In this document: positions 53,012-63,240 of the stretch, in pieces | How positions within the stretch are numbered: position 1 is the stretch's first letter | How the letters are laid out: every line of letters starts with the position of its first letter | DNA from: Plumapathes pennacea | Lineage: Eukaryota; Cnidaria; Anthozoa; Antipatharia; Myriopathidae | Assembly (NCBI GenBank): GCA_964036295.1 | Contig: OZ038471.1 | Span: 10,496,184-10,560,183, forward strand | Length of the DNA stretch: 64,000 bases | Direction: 5' to 3' | Notes under the pieces: generated by a model | What the model was told of the DNA's origin: nothing | Seen by the model: the letters and a program-made list of their open reading frames with translations, nothing else | Database searches by the model: none | Made by a program: the position numbers and the translations under genes

Positions 53012-53226
53012 ATGAGTAGTGACAGTAAACTTGTTAGTAATGCGAAAGAGGCAGTCGCTTTGGTTGCGATTTCTGCAGGAATCGGATATGTCGTGAAAAA
53101 AGCATTAAGAAAGGCAGTAACTTCAGATCTTTCTTCAAATTTAATGAATGCCATCGAACAGGAGTAATGATTGCTGCAATATATGCAAGAGATTATCTCG
53201 TTGAACAAAAAACTATTCCAAGTTAA
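53012..53226 (+). pseudogene. Polinton small membrane protein
   Basis: Matches 19296-19493 (MSSDSKLVSNAKEAVALVAI). A frame break after the conserved Asn-Ala-Ile occurs at 53157-53168, and the tail DYLVEQKTIPS ends at 53226. Confidence 0.5.
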
Positions 53227-53247
53227 GAAATAAACTAAGAAAATAAA

Positions 53248-53431
53248 ATGGGATATATAACTTTATCAGTATTTGGATTCTTCCTTGGTAGAGGACTAAA
53301 CGATATTGCAATAAGGAGAATTTCAAAATCTTCAAATTTAGAATCTGAAATAGATTCAGAAAAAAGAAGAACTTGACATTATAGGCGCTGCTTTTTCATT
53401 TATTGGTTTTGCTTTTGGATTATTAGCATAA
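53248..53431 (+). pseudogene. Polinton short hydrophobic protein
   Basis: MGYITLSVFGFFLGRGLNDI...IDSEKRRT* is followed in another frame by LDIIGAAFSFIGFAFGLLA. Two hydrophobic helices joined by a charged linker in the original. Homologous to 19060-19251. Confidence 0.45.
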
Positions 53432-53461
53432 AGAATTAATATTACCATTCTAAATAAAAGA

Positions 53462-53860
53462 ATGGCAAGAATTCTAGCGTCCGCTATTGGAGCTATATTA
53501 AACGCAGGAACATTCATTGGAGGTAATTATTTAGCAAAATTTTTATCAGGAAAAGACCAAGACGAAGAAAGAAAAAGGCATAATTTAGCAATGGAAAAAT
53601 ATGAAAAAGATTACAACGATTGGAAAGAAAAAATGGGAAAAACAGAACTTTGGCAAGAACAATGAGAAAGAGATAAAAATGTTGCTTCATATAATTTTCG
53701 AAGCACAGACGAAGCGTTGAAAGCTTATTCTAGATGAATCAGTTGAAAAATTTAAAGAACCTAATTTCAACGATTATTATTCTCCAAGCAAATATCAAAA
53801 GAATGGAAAGATGATATTTACAGGATTGACTGTAGATGGTCTAGCATATGGTGTTTGAAA
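53462..53860 (+). pseudogene. Polinton protein with membrane-active-like N-terminus
   Basis: MARILASAIGAILNAGTFIG then GNYLAKFLSGKDQDEERKRH...WKEKMGKTELWQEQ* and, in another frame after 53670, DKNVASYNFRSTDEALKAY...NDYYSPSKYQKNGKMIFTGL. The glycine/alanine-rich amphipathic start recalls the membrane-lytic N-termini of minor capsid proteins of related viruses; this analogy is weak. Confidence 0.45.
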
Positions 53861-54035
53861 AAGTTATTGACTTAATGTTTTCATGTGATGACTAAAATCA
53901 TACAAAAATGGCAGAAATAGATCCAGAAAATCCTTTTGATCCTACAATCATGGTCAAAAGTCGTTTGGACGCTCCACTTACGCACTGAATGACGAACTAA
54001 ATAATTATGAATGACGAACGAAATAATTATGAATC

Positions 54036-54280
54036 TCAAAATTCTTAAGGTTCCAAAAAAGGGAGGAACACTAAAAAGATCGCAAAGCAGAAGAGATTTG
54101 ACAGAAGAACTTTTGAAACTTATTCAACAATCGAAAACTTCTTGAATATAGACAAAAGAACTTTTGAAAAATTATTAAATGAATTAGATATTGACATAAG
54201 CATTAGCATTAGAACTCAAAATAGAGACCAAAGACTGAAACCAAGTGCTCCTCCAGCATATAAAAATGTTATTTAAGAGT
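54036..54280 (+). pseudogene. Polinton small basic protein, frameshifted
   Basis: MNLKILKVPKKGGTLKRSQR RDLTEELLKL in one frame; after a shift, IENFLNIDKRTFEKLLNELD and PSAPPAYKNVI. The PSAPPAY core includes a PPxY/PSAP-like late-domain motif, of the type used by viruses to recruit budding factors; it may be chance. Preceded at 53908 by the stub MAEIDPENPFDP of the acidic protein. Confidence 0.4.
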
Positions 54281-54363
54281 TTTGTTTCGTATTTTAAAAT
54301 ACGAAACATGAGCAAAAAAAGCAATACTCAGCGAAAGAGATAAACTAAGAGCAGTAAGTTCAG

Positions 54364-55091
54364 ATGAATCTTCCATTTTTCATAAAATGTTTCCAAAAGT
54401 TAACATGCAAGAGTGGCTCGAGAAAAAGAAAAAGGCCTATGATATGCTCAAAAAACATTTCCTTGACGCGGAAAAATTCAATGATGATGATGAAAAATTT
54501 TATGAATATGATTCAGACGGAAAATTTATTACATCATGGAAAGATACTGCTAATGGAGAAGGCGCAACAAGAGACATCTGGGCCTGGTGCAAACTTTTTA
54601 GTAAATCCAGAAACATTTTCAGAAGATTTGAAAGAAGATTTAGGAAGAAGACTTTTATTTCCATTCACATTATTATCAACAACGGAAAATTATAATCTCC
54701 ATCCAACGCCTTTTAATCATTCCACAAAACCAGTTCCTACAGATTACGTCACGCCTGATAAATTCTTCATTGCAAAAATGAAAAATATTTTTATGAATGA
54801 AACACTTACTTTTAAAACTTTGAAACAGGTGAAGAAGTGGCATAACATTTTGGTCTCAACAATTAAGCTTTGCTGTTTGGTGTGCCACTTGTGGATGCGG
54901 TATTGGGCTTCACGAAAATTATTCAAAAGTAGTTCAAAGTTTAATTGAATTTCATCATTACTTTACCATAAGAAGAATCCTTTATGAGCTTGGCGTCGCT
55001 TTGCCTAATACAAATGCTTTTGACACGTTTAATAATCCTGTTGACAAAGGAAAATATCAAGCTTTGTGTAAAGAATTTGGATGTCATTAAA
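54364..55091 (+). pseudogene. Polinton late protein with WCATCGCGI motif, frameshifted
   Basis: Frames in order: KVNMQEWLEKKKKAYDMLKK...GEGATRDIWAWC; NPETFSEDLKEDLGRRLLFP FTLL...NYNLHPTPFNHSTKPVPTDY; and SFAVWCATCGCGIGLHENYS...FTIRRILYELGVALPNTNAF to a stop at 55088. I recall the FALWCATTGCGI...FHVYYQxRKILYELGVPLP signature from animal Polinton late genes, possibly capsid-related; I cannot name the protein with confidence. The original is longer; the 3' end is deleted. Confidence 0.45.
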
Positions 55092-55325
55092 TTTCTTAAT
55101 CCAAGCTTCATCTCTAACAACAGGCCCAAAGATTATTGAAAAATGGAAATGACTTAGTCTTCCACTTCTTTCTTTAAGAACTTTTTTCAAACCAAATGTT
55201 GTTACATCTTTCTTCTCTAAAATTATTGGTTTACTCTTTCCATTAAAATCTTCTGTGTAAACTTTCATGACGTGAAATTTTTCACCATTTTTGTTCTTCT
55301 TCGTCTCAAAATCCTTGAATCTCAA
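55029..55325 (-). CDS. Polinton unknown protein, truncated
   Basis: MRFKDFETKKNKNGEKFHVM...KKDVTTFGLKKVLKERSGRL...SIIFGPVVRDEAWIKKFNDI. The tail after KKFNDI overlaps the late gene on the other strand and is probably foreign. A single compact domain of about 90 residues, unrecognised. Its position beside the EsV-1-7-like gene suggests a minus-strand early module. Confidence 0.4.
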   Translation of the reverse strand: MRFKDFETKKNKNGEKFHVMKVYTEDFNGKSKPIILEKKDVTTFGLKKVLKERSGRLSHFHFSIIFGPVVRDEAWIKKFNDIQILYTKLDIFLCQQDY

Positions 55326-55424
55326 ATTTTCAGTTTTAAATCTTCAATTTTCGTTATTCTTTATTATATATTTATAAAATCTTAAATAATTTTAAAATTA
55401 TTACGATTTTCGTTATAAATTATT

Positions 55425-56082
55425 TAGCCTTACATTTTCTACACTCATACTTTCTCTCATTGTGTTCACAAATACCTTTCCCCTTACATTCCTTACAATA
55501 ATATCTTCTCGTATCATGTTTACAGATTATTGACCCTTTATAATCTTTACAACCCATACAAGCATACTTCCTCTTACCATGTTCACAAATACCCTTCCTT
55601 TACAATATTCACAATAATACCTTATTTCATTATGTTCACAAATTGCTGATCCCTTACAATGTTTACAAATACGTCTTGATACGTTATGTTCACAAATTCC
55701 TTTCCATAACAATCCTTGTAAAAATATCTTCTTTTATTATGTTCACAAATACTTTTCCCTTACAATCTTTACCATTATGTTTTGATATGTTATGTTCACA
55801 AATTCCTTTCCCCTTACAATCTTTACATGAATATCTTACTTTATTGTGTTCACAAATTCCTTTCCCCTTACAATCCTTACAAAAATATCTTCTTTTATTA
55901 TGTTCACAACACTTATGATTACCAATCTTAGGTATTGGTTTTTCAATCACCTTCTTCTCATCTTGAGCTCTTAAAATCGCTTCTTCAAGCTCTTGTTTAT
56001 TCATCTTCCATCTCCCTTTAATACCCAACTCTTTTGCAATTCCTTTTCTAAGTTCATTTAAAGTAGACATATTTTGTTTCAT
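55425..56082 (-). pseudogene. Polinton repeat protein with SAP-like N-terminus and EsV-1-7-like Cys/His repeats
   Basis: Residues 1-48 (MSTLNELRKGIAKELGIKGR... to EKPIPK) are the same module as the other terminal gene. From 55918 leftward come at least nine repeats of C-x-H-N-x(4)-Y-x-C-K-D-C-K-G-K-x-I (e.g. CEHNKRRYFCKDCKGKGI, CEHNVSRRICKHCKGSAI, CKHDTRRYYCKECKGKGI), ending CRKCKAK* near 55425. These resemble the EsV-1-7 cysteine-rich motif known from large DNA viruses and brown algae. Two or three one-base losses shift frame (near 55760, 55700 and 55590). Probably zinc-binding. Confidence 0.7.
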
Positions 56083-56222
56083 TACATTAAATCCTTAAGT
56101 AATTTTTTTCCAAAAATTAACGTTTTAAAAAATTAATTTTAAAAATTAAAAATGTGCAAGCAAAAACCTAAAGTGAGGTAAAGTGAGGTGGGGTCTGTTC
56201 CAGAATCCCCATTTTTACATTA
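55935..56222 (-). repeat. Polinton 2 right TIR
   Basis: About 288 bp, inverted relative to 48632-48905; includes the promoter region and the first ~48 codons of the EsV-1-7-like gene. Confidence 0.85.
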
Positions 56223-56349
56223 CTGCCCTTCTTCTCATCAGGAAGCAAGGGGATGTTCAGGGATTCCTCAGCACTCTTCCAGCCTATATGATCTGCCCGT
56301 TCTTATCATCAGGAAGCAAGGAGCAGGTAAGAACTGAAAACTATTCTGT

Positions 56350-57802
56350 ATGGCTTTTATGGTTGTGTTTATATTTTTGACCTCTGTGTATTGATGGCCA
56401 AATTTGAACAATTATGCATTAATGGCATTGATACGGCCATTCTTTGTCATTGTTTATTTTCAACGAATAACAGCTGAACAAAGGATGCATGGTGAAATTT
56501 TGTTTTATCTGAATTCCTGTTGTACAATCTCTTTATCACACATTCGTCAACTAAATATTGCTATCACCTACAGTGTACTGTGAAAAACTTTATAATGTAC
56601 TCAAGAATTTAGGACCTATTCGTGTTAACATTCCAGGACAACAAGTATTTTATTTACAGTGCGCCAGATCCTTTGCAGCATCCTTTCAAGTTTTATGTCA
56701 ACTGTGGGTGAATAGTACAGGTTAGCTATGAAAGTGCATTGTAATGTGTACATCATTGTGAATTATCTCATCATCCTCTTGAAAATTTTGTGCCTTTCTG
56801 ATTTTTGTAGGAGCAAACAGAGAGGTTCCTTGGCTAAACCTACACTTCAGTCCAAGTGGAAGTTCAATTTCTGTGTTGTTTATAGGTAAGTACTGTACAA
56901 TAAATTGCAACAATATGTAGTGAAGACAAAAACTTGAATTTGTTTTCATCTCCAAAAAGATCATAGTAAAGGAAATGTTCAAGTGAAGAAATCAGGCTGA
57001 GAAGTCAACTCTTGTGCAGTTAAAGGATCTTCGTATACCAAGTCACTGACATCATGAAAGTGTAAGATTGTCAGGAGCCAAAAATGAACTCGATGGTGAT
57101 GTCTTTAACAAGACCGCCGTATTTTTTATTTTTTAGTGTTTCCTTCTGACACAAGGTTTTGGTTAGGTACTTATTTGTTAGAGGTTGTTTGCTTTTTATG
57201 AAGGAAAACTTTAGTTCAGTTAATATGTAATATAAGTGGCAATAACATGTGAGTAAGACCAGCACCAAGGTAGACAGTAACCAATATTGTAACAACAAGT
57301 TTAAACACTTTCACACCCAAGAGTGATCAAATTCAATTTTCTCCTTCAGTTGGAAATGTACTGTATTGCACAGTAAAGAGAATACAGCTTTTTATACCGT
57401 GTTGGTTAGATGAATTCTGACTGAACTGTCACTTCTCACTACATATTTTACATAATATTAATTTATATAATTTCTTTTGAAATTAAAGCTGAAAGATTCT
57501 GCATTTAAACTTGGGAGTGAAAGGGTTGTTTACCTTTATTAAGTTCATGATAGTTGTTATACCCTTATCTTCCAAGGGATTGTGTAGCAAAAGTGTTAAA
57601 AATTTTTTAACATGCTTGCCCTATCAACTACAAAAAGTTAGTAACATTAAGGGCTCATAAAATGGACACAAACTTCCATGTTTGTTTTTTTTTGCGTCAA
57701 AACTTTAGTAAAGGGCAGAGCAAAAGGCTGCTGTTGTTGAGCTACCAAAACAATATATGCCAGGCCAGAGTGAGGGGATATCTGCGATTATCGTATTTCT
57801 AA
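56350..57802. other. Helitron 3' region, no gene recognised
   Basis: AT-rich sequence after the GTAAGA donor at 56327. Stretches at 56440-57000 could be intronic. No Rep or helicase motif was found, so the main enzymatic domains are deleted. Confidence 0.35.
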
Positions 57803-58430
57803 TATAGAGATTTAATGCAAGATATTAGAACGTGGTGATTATATTGTATGCATTTCTGAAACTTAGTTCAGTTTGTCCATGATTAATTCTTGACTTTCAT
57901 GAAACTTGGTTGTGAGATTTTCAGTTTCCTTGAAATGTGGCTAAAGAATTGAATTTTCCTCTGTTCCCTTTCCTTTTTAAGAACATAGTATACAAACTAT
58001 ATATATGTGGGGATTAAGATACACGGTATTCTATAATTTCCTTTGTGAATGAAACAGCTAATCAATTAAGGTGGGGGAAAGGCTAACTAGATTTCAAAGA
58101 GAGAAAAGTATACCTATCTACTTCATATACACTCACCCAGGCTTCAATATTTCTGGCAGTCTTGCTCTCTAATAACATTTTGTTAAATGCATTTTGATCT
58201 CATAATGGATATTGGTGTCTGATGATATATTTATGGTAACATGGAGCAACTTTTTAGGATAATCTTATTCAGCTGTGTCCAGAGAAATATTTTCTGGCTT
58301 GTAGAATCACAATATTCATGCAGATCATGTGAATGGAATTGGAGTTATGTTTCAGTTGCAGTTTCAAAATTGTTTTAGACATCTCTTGTGATGTCATCTT
58401 TGTAGCCTTTTTCAATGTGACACAAATTTA
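57803..58430 (+). mobile_element. HSE element, copy 3, right part
   Basis: Resumes the family after the Helitron: GTGGTGATTATATTGTATGC, CTTGACTTTCATGAAACTTG, CTAGATTTCAAAGAGAGAAA and TTTCAGTTGCAGTTTCAAA align with 30320-30830 in order. Similarity fades after about 58430, and no right TIR is found. Confidence 0.7.
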
Positions 58431-58789
58431 TGTCACAAGCACATTACAGTCAATCCCGAAAAGGTGGTCATACTGAAATAATATATTTAGGCAATTATTT
58501 CTATCACGTGACCACTGATAAATACCTGTGAAAGTACCGTAGTCAAAAAAAGTAGTGTTGCAACTGCTTAATTAAGTTGCTTCATATAACACCGTGAAAA
58601 TAACTTTTAATGTCATCCTGTTTCTACTTGTTTGGAAAAAAATTGGTTTACAGGAACTTAATTTAGCTGGCTTGCATGCCACTTCAATCCTACTGAATAA
58701 AACGTGATCACTTACTGTCTATGACAACACTACACAGTCACATCTACGAGACACTCAAGAAAAAGGTACTTTTTTTGTAGATCAATCAG

Positions 58790-59400
58790 CAGGTTCAACT
58801 GAGCAGATTCCGATTTTCATAGGTTTTTCACAGGCTCACTTAGAGAAGTTTTCAGAAAATATGTGTTTTATCATAGCCTTTTTCACAGGCTCATTTTGAG
58901 TAGCTCCCAGTCACAGGGTTTTTCACAGTTTTTTTAGTAGTTTTCCAGTCCATTATGTTTCATAAGATTTTTCGCAGATCTTTCACAGGTTCACTTTGAA
59001 TAATTTTTCAAGCAATTTTGCACCACAGGTTTTTCACAGGTTACTTTGAGCAAATTGTTAGGCAATGGTGTTTCATTGGTATTTTCACAGGTTACTGTGA
59101 GCAAATTTTTAGGCAATGGTGTTTCACAGGTTTTTTCACAGGTTCGCTTTGAGTAAGTTTTTAGGCAATGGTGTTTCACAAGTTTTCTCACAGGTTCACT
59201 TCGAGTAGTTGATTTCAAGCAATTTTGCATCATTGGTTTTTTCACGTCTTAAAACATCACAGGTTCACAGGTTTCAAAATTTTGCAAAATTTTGCAAAAT
59301 CAAGCAGTGCAAAATTCACAGGTTTTTTCAGGGGGTGTTTCTCAGTCACAACATTTTTCATAGGATTTTCACAGGATTTTCACAGGTTTTTATCCAGTAG
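58790..59400. repeat. minisatellite, TTTTTCACAGGTTCACTTTGAG units
   Basis: About ten units of roughly 50-60 bp contain TTTCACAGGTTCACTTTGAG and GGCAATGGTGTTTCACAGG, with unit drift and short insertions. The same phrases occur once in HSE copies 1 and 2 (2430-2490, 30830-30890), so the array probably expanded from HSE copy 3. Confidence 0.7.
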
Positions 59401-59700
59401 TTAGTCTGTCTTGCTCTCTTCGTTTTTGAAGAAGAACTTCTTTCTCCCTCGTGAGAGTGTTCCGTTTTGATTCTTTGCTTGATTCATATTCACTACTTAG
59501 TTTGGCAAGATTGTAAAAACTCCTTCAATCTCCTGTCATGTCCGGACTACCAGAACACCACGTGATCAACCGAGGTCGTACCGCGAACGATAGACAGGTC
59601 GCAATATTCTCTGCGCACGCGTGAACTGCCAGCAATTTCCGGTTTGATTGGTCAGCAATTTTGTAGTTTCGAGGGCTTTGTGCGGCAAAAGGTTATTTTT
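59401..59700. other. unique interval, nothing recognised
   Basis: No repeat or reading frame of note between the minisatellite and the MITE. Moderately CpG-containing around 59560-59640. Confidence 0.35.
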
Positions 59701-59701
59701 T

Positions 59702-60115
59702 GACAAAAGTACTCAAGGTTTTCCTTTGGCAGGAGCTCAATTAATCATTCGCGTTTCTGTGTTGGGACGTAAAAGTCGTAGTTTAGGCTTTTTACTCGTG
59801 AACATTCTCTCGGCAATTAGAAAACATGGTCTTAATTGCTTTTACCCATTTCACGCAACCTGACACAACCTATTACTTTTTAGAAGCGTTTATCTGATTT
59901 TTACTGGGTGCTCTCTGCTCTCTTTTTTTCATTTGCTTTCCTTACTTTCACAGATCGCTCTTCGGTTGCGGTAAAAGCTGCAGTGAATAATATGATGGGT
60001 GTTTTTCATTTCGTCCAGAGAGTTACCACACGCAAATTACGACTGTTACGTCCCAACACAGAAGCTCGAATAGTTAATTTAGCTCCCCGGCAAAGGAAAA
60101 CCTTAACTTTTAGGG
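59702..60115. mobile_element. MITE with ~80-bp TIRs
   Basis: 59702-59785 (AAGGTTTTCCTTTGGCAGGA, TCTGTGTTGGGACGTAAAAG) is the reverse complement of 60032-60112 (CTGTTACGTCCCAACACAGA, CCGGCAAAGGAAAACCTTAA). Total about 410 bp, no gene. Confidence 0.7.
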
Positions 60116-60299
60116 AACACTCTTAACTTTTTACAAAAACCGAGCTGTAGTAAGGTTTTTTTGCAAAAAGCCGCCGAAATTTACCGAGTTTCTGGGAGAT
60201 GCGCTGACCAGATATCGCAGGCGGTTCACGCATGCGCATGCATTATTACAACCTGTCAGAACGACAGACATTACAACATGCGATGAGGTTGAGGTCAGG

Positions 60300-60545
60300 A
60301 GAGGGAAGAACCTGGGAACGAGGTTGGAGATTCTGTTCCGATGTTTTACCCAGCAAACCCCGCGGTGCGGGACGTGATTTTGTTTCGATGTTTTCACCCA
60401 GGAAACCTCGCTACGCGGGGACGTGATTCTGTTCCGATGTTTTACCCAGCAAGCCCCGCTGCGCGGGGAGGTCGGTCCGTGAACGACAGACATAAGAAAT
60501 CGATGTGGTAGTCAGATTAGTACCCACGCAGGAAGTGGGAATTAT
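60300..60545. repeat. GC-rich minisatellite, right copy
   Basis: Four units of about 45-60 bp with GTTCCGATGTTTTACCCAGC and CCCCGCTGCGCGGGGA, then the same tail (CAGATTAGTACCCACGCAGG) as at 1-174. Each unit contains the palindrome CCCCGCxGCGGGG-like core. Confidence 0.75.
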
Positions 60546-61039
60546 TCGTGAAAGGGATAGGGGGAGGGGCTTCTTAGAATGAGAGAGGCTTATTTCTAAA
60601 ATTGACCTTGTAGAGAGGGGCTTACTTAGAGAGGGAGTGTTACTGTATGAAGCAACTATAGAATACCCGGCCACTTATCAATTCTAATATATTCTGATAT
60701 ATAAACGCTTCTAGAACCAAGCAAAGACAAACAAAGACTGTATTGTTTTGGAAAGTAGTGGCCGGGTATTTTAAAGCCTAGCCGGATCATGTGTACTTAG
60801 GGTAGTGTCGGCCAATATATGTTGGCCAATATATCAACCGATATGTCGGATAATTTGATCGGAATTCCCTATCAGTCCATCGAAATCAATGAAAGCAAAG
60901 ATCATTTGCGAAAACGGAAGGCTTCGTCGGAGCACGACGACCGAACGATGATCGACTCGACAAAAATCATGCATTCTGGTCATTGAAAAGGCGAGCGTGC
61001 GGTAGCTAGCTAGTCATTGTTTTTGTCAATATTTCTTAG
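60546..61039. other. unique interval, nothing recognised
   Basis: Contains short symmetric words (GTGGCCGGGTATTTTA near 60759 against TACCCGGCCAC at 60664) but no gene or longer repeat. Confidence 0.3.
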
Positions 61040-61350
61040 GCGGCAGACCGTGTGTCACACCCATTTGGTCGTTTACTTCTACCGACACTCAATGGCCATG
61101 GGCGATCGATTTGTTTAGTACGATATGTTTTCAAAGAAGTTGCCAGGATAACTTACCACAGCTTTTGAAGTAGCCCTTGAGCGAAGGGTTACTTTGGTGT
61201 TCTACAACGATATTATTCGGCATCGCATTGTTAAAACTTCGCTCAATTTTCCCTGATGAACTCTGCAAGAAAACAACACATGTTTGTACGTATGTATTCA
61301 GTCAATGTTTGTCTGTTTCATTGGTTGGCTGAGACCGTAAATGGTGAAAT
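61040..61350 (+). repeat. diverged direct duplication, unit 1
   Basis: Matches 61876-62190 in order: GATAACTTACCACA, GGTTACTTTGGTGTTCT, AAGAAAACAACACATG, TTCATTGG...GAGACCGTAAA. Roughly 70% identical by eye, so an old duplication or two copies of one repeat. Confidence 0.6.
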
Positions 61351-61627
61351 CAGCAAAGACCGATATCTCGGTTAACCGGGCTGGCCCGCCTTCTCATATG
61401 AACACTTTGTAATTTTTACAAAGCAAATAGCGAGAGGGCGAGATCTCGGTAACCGGGCTCATATGAAAAGGCCCTCACTCTGTGCAGCCGAATTAAATAT
61501 GCATGTTACGCATAATTGTGTGCTGGGTGCTGTGATTCTTATCATGAGCAACTCTCCTTGCGTGACAAGCCAAATAACGGCTTTGAGGGGACTATAAAAA
61601 TATTGACTCCTTCCAGTCCCTACTTTA

Positions 61628-61679
61628 GAGCAGTAGACACATGTACCTTTTTAGGTACCTATTTTTGTGTCTACTGCTT
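61628..61679. repeat. AGCAGTAGACA hairpin
   Basis: Outer arms AGCAGTAGACA and TGTCTACTGCT plus an inner AGGTACCT palindrome. Its left half recurs at 63290-63325, so it is a short dispersed element. Confidence 0.6.
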
Positions 61680-61875
61680 CGAAGAAGTTGTAGACACTAT
61701 GCCCACTACGCTCCAAAGGTTTAATACTTGTTCTTGGCCGATACCGCGAGTATCAAGGATCGCCCGATTTTTCTGATACATTCTGTGTAAAAACAACACT
61801 TCATAGCGGCGGAACGATACGTACTGTATATCAATCATGCAGTTGTCATTTTGTGTCAATGTTTCAGTATGTTGA

Positions 61876-62190
61876 CCGTACCAATAAACCCGTTCATCTC
61901 TATCGACAGTTATTATGCCGTGGACGTGAGCGATTGAGTTGTTTACAATATATTTCTATATTTGCCATGATAACTTACCACACGTCTTGAAGTATATTGT
62001 GTATGCCGAAGCCCTTGAACGAAGAGGTTACTTTGGTGTTCTTCGTCAATAGCGAGTTACAATATTAAAAGTTCGCTTGAACAAACTGTGCAAGAAAACA
62101 ACACATGCTTGTGCGTCGTCCGTATTCATTCATCCGGTCAATATTTATCTATTTCATTGGATTACTGAGACCGTAAAATGTAAAACTTCT
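61876..62190 (+). repeat. diverged direct duplication, unit 2
   Basis: See unit 1 at 61040. The spacing between units is about 830 bp and includes the AGCAGTAGACA hairpin. Confidence 0.6.
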
Positions 62191-62519
62191 ATGACAGGTC
62201 ACTCATATGAGACTATAATAAACTTCACTCTTGGAAAACATTTTGTATTTTTCGTCATTTAAAATCCGGAGTAATGAATACGCGTGAATATCGCTCGGAA
62301 AGAAGATACGCCGCTCAAAATTATGTGAACGCCAGTAAAGCGGGCAGAGTTTTGTGTACTTTAGAACTTTAGAGTATGTCCTGCTAATTTTCGCTTTGAT
62401 TTGAAAGGATTAGGCCATTTTGAGGTTTACAGAGCAGTTATTTGAATAACACTCTGAACGAGCCGACTGCCTCATTAAATATGCATGTTACACATGATTG
62501 AGTACAGCGTGTTGGGATT

Positions 62520-63240
62520 CCTGTGGTGATAAAGTGTGACGTTATCATTTGCAAAGTTTTCCATTCGAATCTCTAAACATACACAGCTGCTGCATAAACA
62601 TGTGCAGTTTCAAATCTCTAGCCCTACTGACAGCAACCAGATAGCTCCATACTGAACTCTCTTATTTCGCATCAGTTCTAAATCCCCCCGGGGGGCACTC
62701 CCTTAAATTAAGTGTGCCTCTTACGGCCCTGTGACCCTGAGCCTGTTCCAGAGTAAATAAAGGCAATTTTGCTACCCTGTTCCAGACAAAATGGTAAAAA
62801 TAGATACCCTGTTCCAGACTAGAGGCGACTCCACAAATCAGAAACGGCGTGCTTGAATAAACACGCGGCGTTGCACAACAGTTCAGAGCTGTTTTGCAGT
62901 GGCAGACTCGACTATAAATCATCAAAGATTTTCGCAGGAAGAAATATCGACCCTGTTCCAGAGCCAGATTTAACGAAATATGTACTCCGTTCTAGGGTCG
63001 GATAAGCGAAAAGTATACCATGTGAAGCGGCACATCCCCCTATAGCTCATATATGGGAGTGCCAACTCCCCCCTCCCCCGGGCCTACATCAAAGGAACCA
63101 ATACAAAATAAGAGGGTTTAGTGGAGCAATTTGAACCTCAAAAGCCTAAATCTCAGCTGTTCAATGCACTAAAGAGATAATTTTTTGTGTGACCGTTTTT
63201 ATACAGGGCATTTCAAAGAACTGTGTAAAGTCCATTATTT
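62520..63240. mobile_element. foldback family, second copy, interrupted
   Basis: 62520-62675 and 63088-63240 match the two arms of 14947-15353 (AAATCTCTAGCCCTACTGA; AAAATAAGAGGGTTTAGTGG). The central hairpin is split by an insertion at 62680-63085. Confidence 0.6.
62680..63085. mobile_element. MITE with GGGGGCACTCCC ends
   Basis: Begins CCCCCCGGGGGGCACTCC and ends GGGAGTGCCAACTCCCCCC...CCCCCGGG, inverted. The interior has four spaced copies of CCCTGTTCCAGA. Inserted in the hairpin of the foldback copy. Confidence 0.65.

Larger units (their letters stand above)
48629..56222 (+). mobile_element. Polinton 2, complete ends, internally deleted
   Basis: TIRs start TAGTGTAAAAATGGGGATTC (48632) and, inverted, end ...CATTTTTACATTA (56222). 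The 6-bp direct repeat CTGCCC flanks it (48623-48628 and 56223-56228), the target duplication size expected for Polintons/Mavericks. It inserted into the DUF6570-like frame of the Helitron. At 7.6 kb it is half the usual 15-20 kb. Deletions removed the polymerase centre, integrase N-terminus, packaging ATPase and part of the late genes. Three bases GAA lie between the left duplication and the TIR. Confidence 0.9.
47429..57802 (+). mobile_element. candidate Helitron inserted in HSE copy 3, hosting Polinton 2
   Basis: HSE copy 3 is interrupted between 47428 and about 57803 without an obvious target duplication. The insert begins TCCCCGAACG and ends TTTCTAA followed by T, compatible with 5'-TC and CTRR-3' Helitron ends. 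It encodes a DUF6570-type Helitron N-terminal region. Excluding Polinton 2 it is only about 2.8 kb, so it is a deleted copy. The terminal hairpin is weak; boundaries are tentative. Confidence 0.5.

Noticed and set aside
58991-59245. Thr/Lys/Pro repeat frame on the minus strand
   Set aside because: Translation of the TTTCACAGGTT minisatellite.
58790-59400. CRISPR array
   Set aside because: Units are contiguous and diverged with no spacers, and the context is eukaryotic.
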